NCBI RefSeq assembly: GCF_006151805.1 | Contig: NZ_VDDA01000024.1 | Coordinates: 1-64,000 of the forward strand | DNA length: 64,000 bases | Source of the DNA: Methylobacterium terricola | GTDB lineage: Bacteria > Pseudomonadota > Alphaproteobacteria > Rhizobiales > Beijerinckiaceae | Direction of reading: 5' to 3' | Part shown: positions 59,002 to 64,000 of the stretch, piece by piece | Position numbering within the stretch: position 1 is the first letter of the stretch | How the letters are laid out: the number at the start of each line of letters is the position of its first letter | Position numbers and translations under genes: made by a program | Notes under the pieces: generated by a model | Database searches by the model: none | Seen by the model: the letters and a program-made list of their open reading frames with translations, nothing else | What the model was told of the DNA's origin: nothing

Positions 59002-61139
59002 GCCGCGGGACGGACCCGATCGACGGCCAGCCGCTCACGGCCCTGCGCGAGGATCTGCGGATCGCGCGCGGGACGGTCCCGGGCGATGGCGGCCCGGCCC
59101 CCTGGCTCGTCTACGATCCCATGGCGCACCGCTACTACGAGATCGACGGGACCGGCCTCGCCTTCCTGCGGGCGTGGCGCACGGGCATCACGCCGGCGGA
59201 GCTCGCCGACGCCGCCGGCCAGGCCCTCGGGCGCGCGGTCGGGCCGGCCGAGGTCGCGGCGTTTCGCGGGTTCTGCGAGGCCAACGGCCTCGCCGCGCAT
59301 CGGGGCGGGTGGCCGGCACTGGCGCGGCAGGCGGCGGCCCGCCGGCACGGGCTCGGCGCCTGGCTGCTGCACAACTACCTCTTCATCCGCATTCCCCTGG
59401 TGCGGCCGCAGGCGTTTCTCGATCGCACCCTGCCGCTTGCCCGCCGGCTCGCCGGTCGGCGCAGCCTGACGGCAATTGCGCTCGCCGGGCTGCTTGGCCT
59501 CTATCTCGCCATGCAGCAATGGGACGCGTTCTGCGCGACGTTCCTGCAGTTCTTCACGCCGGAGGGTCTGGTCGGCTATCTCGCCGCCCTTATCGCCGTG
59601 AAAGCGCTGCACGAGCTCGGTCACGCCTACGTCGCCACCCATTACGGCTGCCGCGTGCCCAGCATGGGGGTCGCCTTCATGGTGCTGGTGCCGGTGCTCT
59701 ACACCGACACCACCGACGCCTGGCGCCTGCGCGATCGCCGGCAGCGCATCGCCATCGACGGCGCCGGGGTCGCGGTGGAACTCGCGGTGGCGGCCGTCGC
59801 GACGCTGGCCTGGTCGTTCCTGCCGGAAGGGACGGCGCGCTCCATCGCCTTCTTCCTCGCCACGACCGGCTGGGTGATGAGCGTCGCCATCAACCTCAGC
59901 CCGCTGATGCGCTTCGACGGCTACTACATCGCCGCCGACGTGTTCGGCGTGTCGAATCTCCAGCCCCGCGCCTTCGCACTCACCACCTGGGCGCTGCGCG
60001 AGACCCTGTTCGGGCTCGGGGATCCCTGCCCCGAGACCTGGAGCCCGCGTCGGCGCTTAGGCGTGATCGCCTACGGCATCGCGGTCTGGATCTACCGGCT
60101 GGTGCTGTTCACCGGCATCGCCGTGATGGTCTACGCCCTCGCCTTCAAGATCCTCGGCCTGCTGCTCTTCGCCGTCGAGATCGGCGTGTTCGTCCTCCGA
60201 CCGATCACCCGCGAGACGCTGTTCTGGTGGACGAACCGTCGCCGCATCGCCCCCGGTGGACGCGTGCGCGTCACCGGGGCGGCGCTCGCCGTCGTGCTGA
60301 TGCTGCTCGTGCTGCCGCTCTCCGGCCGCGTCGAGATCCCGGCGATCGCCGAACCGGAGCGGACCGAGCGCCTCACGGCCGTGGCCGCGGCACGGATCGA
60401 GACCGTGGAGGTCGAGCCGGGCGATGCCGTTAGGGCCGGGCAGGTCCTGATGCGGCTGCGCTCCCCCGCCCTCGACCACGATCTCGACACCGCGCGGATC
60501 CGCCTCGCCCTCGTCGAGCTGAAGCAGGACCGCCGCGCCGCCGATCCGCAGGACCGGGCCGCCGGCCTCGTCCTCGACGGCGAGCAGAACGCACGGCGCG
60601 AGGCCGTTCGAGGACTGGAACGGCGCCACGACGAGCTCGTGATCCGCGCCGCCTTCGACGGCATCGTCGCGGAGATCGAACCCGACCTGCAGCCCGGCCG
60701 CTGGGTCGGCAAGGGCGAGGAACTCGGGACCCTGGTCTCGAACGGACGCCGTCAGGTGCGCGGCCTCGTGCCGGAGGACGCCATGGCGCGGCTCTATGCC
60801 GGTGCTTCCGGCACCTTCGTGCCGGACGATCTCACCACCGGCTCGATTCCGGTCACCGTCAGCTCGGTGTCCGACGCGGCGGTCGCCATCGTGGAGATCC
60901 CGTCGCTCCTGTCGACGCTCGGCGGGCCGGTCGCCGTGCGCGAGGAGAAGAATGTCGGTCCGGTGCCCGTCGAGGCCCAGTACACGGTCGTGCTGAACCG
61001 GCCCGACGACGAACTGCGCCTGTCCGGCACGCCCGCCGTGGTGCGCGGCGTGGTCGCGGTCTCGGGCCGTCGCGAGAGCGTCGCAGTGCGCGCGATTCGG
61101 CGAATCGTCGCCGTTCTCGTGCGCGAGAGCGGCTTCTGA
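58998..61139 (+). CDS. PqqD-like-M50 peptidase-HlyD fusion membrane protein
   Basis: 713 aa. Residues about 30-100 resemble a PqqD-like peptide-binding domain (WLVYDPMAHRYYEIDGTGLAFLRAW). About 155-430 form a multi-spanning site-2-protease-like core with the zinc motif HELGHAY and the later Asp in LSPLMRFDGYYIAADV. About 430-713 are a HlyD-like part with a lipoyl half (AARIETVEVEPGDAVRAGQVLMRL) and barrel. Such proteins accompany exporters of large or processed polypeptides. GTG 58998 overlaps the previous stop. A role in exporting the neighbouring DUF4347 protein is inference. Confidence 0.88.
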   Translation: MSRGTDPIDGQPLTALREDLRIARGTVPGDGGPAPWLVYDPMAHRYYEIDGTGLAFLRAWRTGITPAELADAAGQALGRAVGPAEVAAFRGFCEANGLAAHRGGWPALARQAAARRHGLGAWLLHNYLFIRIPLVRPQAFLDRTLPLARRLAGRRSLTAIALAGLLGLYLAMQQWDAFCATFLQFFTPEGLVGYLAALIAVKALHELGHAYVATHYGCRVPSMGVAFMVLVPVLYTDTTDAWRLRDRRQRIAIDGAGVAVELAVAAVATLAWSFLPEGTARSIAFFLATTGWVMSVAINLSPLMRFDGYYIAADVFGVSNLQPRAFALTTWALRETLFGLGDPCPETWSPRRRLGVIAYGIAVWIYRLVLFTGIAVMVYALAFKILGLLLFAVEIGVFVLRPITRETLFWWTNRRRIAPGGRVRVTGAALAVVLMLLVLPLSGRVEIPAIAEPERTERLTAVAAARIETVEVEPGDAVRAGQVLMRLRSPALDHDLDTARIRLALVELKQDRRAADPQDRAAGLVLDGEQNARREAVRGLERRHDELVIRAAFDGIVAEIEPDLQPGRWVGKGEELGTLVSNGRRQVRGLVPEDAMARLYAGASGTFVPDDLTTGSIPVTVSSVSDAAVAIVEIPSLLSTLGGPVAVREEKNVGPVPVEAQYTVVLNRPDDELRLSGTPAVVRGVVAVSGRRESVAVRAIRRIVAVLVRESGF

Positions 61140-61242
61140 CCGCCGCGAGGGAGGGCCCGCCCCACCCTTCCTTAACCATGCCGGCTCAAGCTCGCCCGCG
61201 TGGAACGCGCCACGCGGTCCCGTCGCAGGCTGAGCGGTGTCG

Positions 61243-64000
61243 ATGTTCGAACGTTTCCGAAGCAAGATGCGGGAGGGCCAGACACGGGCCGGTTCGGAGC
61301 CGCGGATCGCGACGGGCGCGACGGCGATGCCGGTGATCCGCGCGTTGGAACCCCGCTTCGTCTTCGATGGCGCCGCGGCTCCGGCCGCCGCGCAGGCGCA
61401 TCCGGACCCGGCCGCCGCGCCATCGCATGGTGGACCGGGTCATGGCGATCCGGCCCACGGCGATCCGGCCCATGACGATGCGGCCCATGACGATGCGGCC
61501 CCCGGGGACCGGGCCGAAGCAGGGGGGCATGCCGAACCGGCCGATTCCCGCGCCGCCGCGCCGGTGGCACCGGTGCACGAGACCGCCACCGCGAGCGGCC
61601 GGCACGAGATCGTCGTGATCGACAAGGGGGCCGCCGACGTGGCGACCCTGCTCGCCGGCGTGCCGGCCTCGGCCGAAATCATCCTGATCGATCCGGCCCG
61701 GGACGGCTTCGATCAACTCGCCGACGCGCTTGCGGGGCGCAGCGGCATCGACGCCATCCACATCCTCTCGCACGGCTCGGCCGGCGACCTGCGTCTCGGC
61801 ACGGGCGACCTGACGGCCGAGACGATCCAGGGCCGCTACGCCGCCGACCTCGCCGTCATCGGCAACGCGCTCACCGCCACCGGCGATCTGCTGATCTACG
61901 GCTGCGACTTCGCCGCGGGCGACGCCGGGGCCCGCGCCGTGGCGCTCCTCGCCTCCGCCACGGGAGCCGACATCGCCGCATCAGACGATCCCACCGGCGA
62001 CGCCGAGCTTGGCGGCGACTGGACCCTCGAGATGCATCGGGGCGCCATCGAGACCGGTATCGTCGTCGACGAGGCGGCGCAGCGTGACTGGCATCATCTC
62101 CTGGCGGCCGCGGATCACGGCCGCGGCGCCCTGCTGGCGGTCTCGAACCGCACGATCTACAGCGTCGACATCGCGTCCGGAAAGGCGACGGCCCTCACCG
62201 AGGCTCCCGCCAGCGTCGGCGGGATCACCTTGAGCACGGCCCTCAACTCGCTCGCCGTCGACCAGGCGAACGGGCTGATCTACTACGTCGACAACGCCAG
62301 TCCCCAGGCCGCCGACAAGAACGCGCTGTTCGCCTACGATTTCCGGAACGACCGGCACATCCTGATCGACGCCGACCTGTCGAACCACGCCATCACGACC
62401 GGTGCTCAGGGCCTGGGCGGGTCCGGCGCCGCCTTCTCGAACGGCGTCCTCTACCTCGCCGTCGAGAACGTTTCCGGCACCACCGATCAGATCTACAAGC
62501 TGACCTTCACCGGGTCGGGCCGCACCGTGGCATCGGGCGCACCCTTCGGCAACCAGTCGAACCGCGATTACAACTGGGGCGACATAGCGATCGATCAGGC
62601 CGCCGGACAGCTCGTCAGCCTGACCCGGACCTCCTACGCCCGGTTCGACCTCAGCGACGGGCGCGAGGCGCTCTACGACGGGACGGCGACCAGGACCGAC
62701 GCCCAGATCGGCATCGATTCCGGCGGCTCCATCTACAGCCTCGGGACGAACATCACGCGGATCGACCCGAATACCGGAGCCGCCATCGGGGGCGGCAAGG
62801 CCATCACCACGGACGGCTCGAACGCACTCGGCGCCGTCATCGACGCGGCCTCCTGGACACCTCCGACCTCGACGATCGGCGGGCGGGTGTTCGGCGATGC
62901 GAACACGAACGGGACGTCCGACAGCGGCGAGGCCGGCCTCCGCGGCGTGACGGTCGAGCTCGTCGACGACGTCAACGGCAACGGGCAGGTCGATGCCGGA
63001 GAGCGCGTCCTGGCCACCGACACCTCCGCGGCCGACGGCCGCTACAGCTTCACCGGGATCCTCCCCGGTCAGTTCGTCGTGCGCGTGACCGACACCGAGG
63101 GCCGCCTCGTCAGGGCGACGGCGACGACGGCGATGTCGGGCGCCGTCTCCGACACCAGGATCGGCGCGACGCTGGCCGGCCCGGATTTCGGCTACAACCC
63201 CGCCCTGGTGCTCGACCTCGACGCCTCGGCCGCGGGAACCGGCTACGTCACGCGCAACACCCAGAGCGCGGCGGGCATCGCCATCGTCGACAGCGACGTC
63301 TCGATTTTCGATGTCGCCCGCACGAGCATCTCGTCGGCAAAGGCCGTCATCACCAACCCCCAGACCGGCGACGTCCTCACCTTCGTCGGCACCCCGCCCT
63401 CGGGCATCGTCGCGACCTACGATGCCACGACCTCCACGCTGACGCTGACCGGCGCCGCGAGCAAGGCCGACTACCAGACCGCCCTCCAGCAGATCCGCTA
63501 CGCCTCCACCGGGTCGGCTCCCGCGACGGTCGACCGCACCATCGCGGTGACGGTGAACGACGGCACGATCGACTCCCCCGTCGCCAAGGCGACCGTCACC
63601 ACGGCGAACTTCCCCCCGGTCAACACCGTCCCGGCCAGCCAGACCGTCGCCGAGGACACCGACCTCGTCTTCTCGCCGACGAGGGGCAACGCGGTCCGCG
63701 TCGATGATCAGGACGGCGGCCAGCTCACCGTCACCCTCTCGGCGGAGCAGGGGCTGTTGAACCTGTCCCGCCTCACCGGCCTGACCTTCACGGAGGGCGA
63801 TGGCGCGAACGATGCCACCATGACGTTCTCCGGCCTGGTCCCCGACATCAATGCCGCGCTCGACGGGCTGCGTTTCACGCCCAGGGCCGATTACAACGGC
63901 AGCGCGCGGATCTCCCTCGTGACGCAGGATCCCGTCCGGTCCGCCGACAACTTCGTCAACGGCTCGTTCGAAGACTCGACGATCACCACAAATACCTACG
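61243..64000 (+). CDS. Giant DUF4347/SdrD-B/cadherin-like repeat surface protein (partial, continues past window)
   Basis: More than 919 aa with no stop before the edge. The N-terminus has the LEPRFVFDGAA motif found at the start of DUF4347 proteins. An Ala/His/Asp linker with tandem 15-bp repeats follows, then DUF4347 (IVVIDKGAADVATLLAGVP; HILSHGSAGDLRLG; LLIYGCDFAAGDAG). Next are a beta-propeller-like segment (LAVSNRTIYSVDIASGKATAL), an SdrD-B/SpaA-type domain (IGGRVFGDANTNGTSDSGEAG; DVNGNGQVDAGE, possible Ca sites) and cadherin-like repeats (PPVNTVPASQTVAEDT). Such proteins are secreted adhesins. No Sec signal is visible. GTG 61237 is an alternative start. Confidence 0.9.
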   Translation, partial: MFERFRSKMREGQTRAGSEPRIATGATAMPVIRALEPRFVFDGAAAPAAAQAHPDPAAAPSHGGPGHGDPAHGDPAHDDAAHDDAAPGDRAEAGGHAEPADSRAAAPVAPVHETATASGRHEIVVIDKGAADVATLLAGVPASAEIILIDPARDGFDQLADALAGRSGIDAIHILSHGSAGDLRLGTGDLTAETIQGRYAADLAVIGNALTATGDLLIYGCDFAAGDAGARAVALLASATGADIAASDDPTGDAELGGDWTLEMHRGAIETGIVVDEAAQRDWHHLLAAADHGRGALLAVSNRTIYSVDIASGKATALTEAPASVGGITLSTALNSLAVDQANGLIYYVDNASPQAADKNALFAYDFRNDRHILIDADLSNHAITTGAQGLGGSGAAFSNGVLYLAVENVSGTTDQIYKLTFTGSGRTVASGAPFGNQSNRDYNWGDIAIDQAAGQLVSLTRTSYARFDLSDGREALYDGTATRTDAQIGIDSGGSIYSLGTNITRIDPNTGAAIGGGKAITTDGSNALGAVIDAASWTPPTSTIGGRVFGDANTNGTSDSGEAGLRGVTVELVDDVNGNGQVDAGERVLATDTSAADGRYSFTGILPGQFVVRVTDTEGRLVRATATTAMSGAVSDTRIGATLAGPDFGYNPALVLDLDASAAGTGYVTRNTQSAAGIAIVDSDVSIFDVARTSISSAKAVITNPQTGDVLTFVGTPPSGIVATYDATTSTLTLTGAASKADYQTALQQIRYASTGSAPATVDRTIAVTVNDGTIDSPVAKATVTTANFPPVNTVPASQTVAEDTDLVFSPTRGNAVRVDDQDGGQLTVTLSAEQGLLNLSRLTGLTFTEGDGANDATMTFSGLVPDINAALDGLRFTPRADYNGSARISLVTQDPVRSADNFVNGSFEDSTITTNTY
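61441..61500 (+). repeat. Four tandem 15-bp units in the DUF4347 protein linker
   Basis: Exactly 60 bp consist of four 15-mers of the type CATGGCGATCCGGCC, in two subtypes (two of each), encoding HGDPA-HGDPA-HDDAA-HDDAA. The unit is a multiple of three, so slippage would lengthen or shorten the linker without frame loss. Confidence 0.92.

Noticed and set aside
1..64000. tRNA, rRNA or riboswitch genes
   Set aside because: No cloverleaf-like segment, rRNA core sequence or recognisable riboswitch consensus was noticed in the intergenic regions read; a covariance-model search would be needed to exclude short RNAs.

Overview
The window is about 68-70% GC, and nearly every base belongs to tightly packed genes that often overlap by ATGA, TGATG or GTGA. 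Protein types, transporter families and repeat style suggest an alphaproteobacterium of the Hyphomicrobiales, most likely Methylobacterium or a relative. That assignment is inferred from gene content and composition, because no rRNA, tRNA or other taxonomic marker is visible. The window reads as a catabolic island: one TRAP transporter, five ABC import systems, and oxygenases, hydrolases and dehydrogenases, separated by small repeat- and IS-scarred intergenic stretches.

1-13.5 kb: a minus-strand gntR-dctQ-dctM-dctP TRAP unit (dctP runs off the left edge) diverges from a plus-strand run. That run encodes an alpha/beta hydrolase, aspartate dehydrogenase, SDR, 4-hydroxyproline epimerase-type enzyme, prolidase-like amidohydrolase and a Pot-type ABC importer, followed by a convergent M20 deacylase. 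The theme is uptake and trimming of amino-acid- or imino-acid-like compounds. 13.9-19.3 kb: a MarR regulator, an SsuABC-type ABC importer, a divergent NicC-like FAD monooxygenase, then the wreck of a PLP decarboxylase gene fused to an IS630 fragment.

19.5-35.6 kb: a Liv-type importer, including a rare three-domain permease-permease-ATPase fusion, precedes a set of genes matching the indole-3-acetic acid (auxin) degradation module: iacH-, iacA-, iacC-, iacD-, iacE- and iacF-like genes, two NTF2-like proteins, a 69-aa protein, an iacG-like flavin reductase carrying an extra TetR-C-like domain, and an iacR-like MarR regulator. A ThDP-dependent enzyme follows.

36-51.6 kb: a minus-strand BMP-family (nucleoside/purine-type) ABC importer plus an isochorismatase-fold hydrolase diverges from a molybdenum hydroxylase operon with two different large subunits sharing one FAD and one FeS subunit. 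Next come an XRE-cupin regulator, two small cupins, a nitrilase-fold protein lacking the usual first catalytic Glu, CoxG, and a cyclase/formamidase-fold hydrolase. Together these look like an uncharacterised pathway that imports, hydroxylates and opens an N-heterocycle.

52-64 kb: a decayed second copy of the XRE-cupin regulator, a second SsuABC-type importer, and an internally deleted IS3-family element carrying a composite palindromic repeat. The window closes with a secretion-like locus (a membrane-fusion protein, a GAF-HlyD protein and an M50 peptidase-HlyD protein) next to a very large DUF4347/SdrD-B/cadherin-like surface protein that continues past the right edge. Dispersed palindromic repeats at 12.1, 13.6 and 56.5 kb and an inverted REP-like pair at 10.0/12.3 kb mark recombination-prone junctions.
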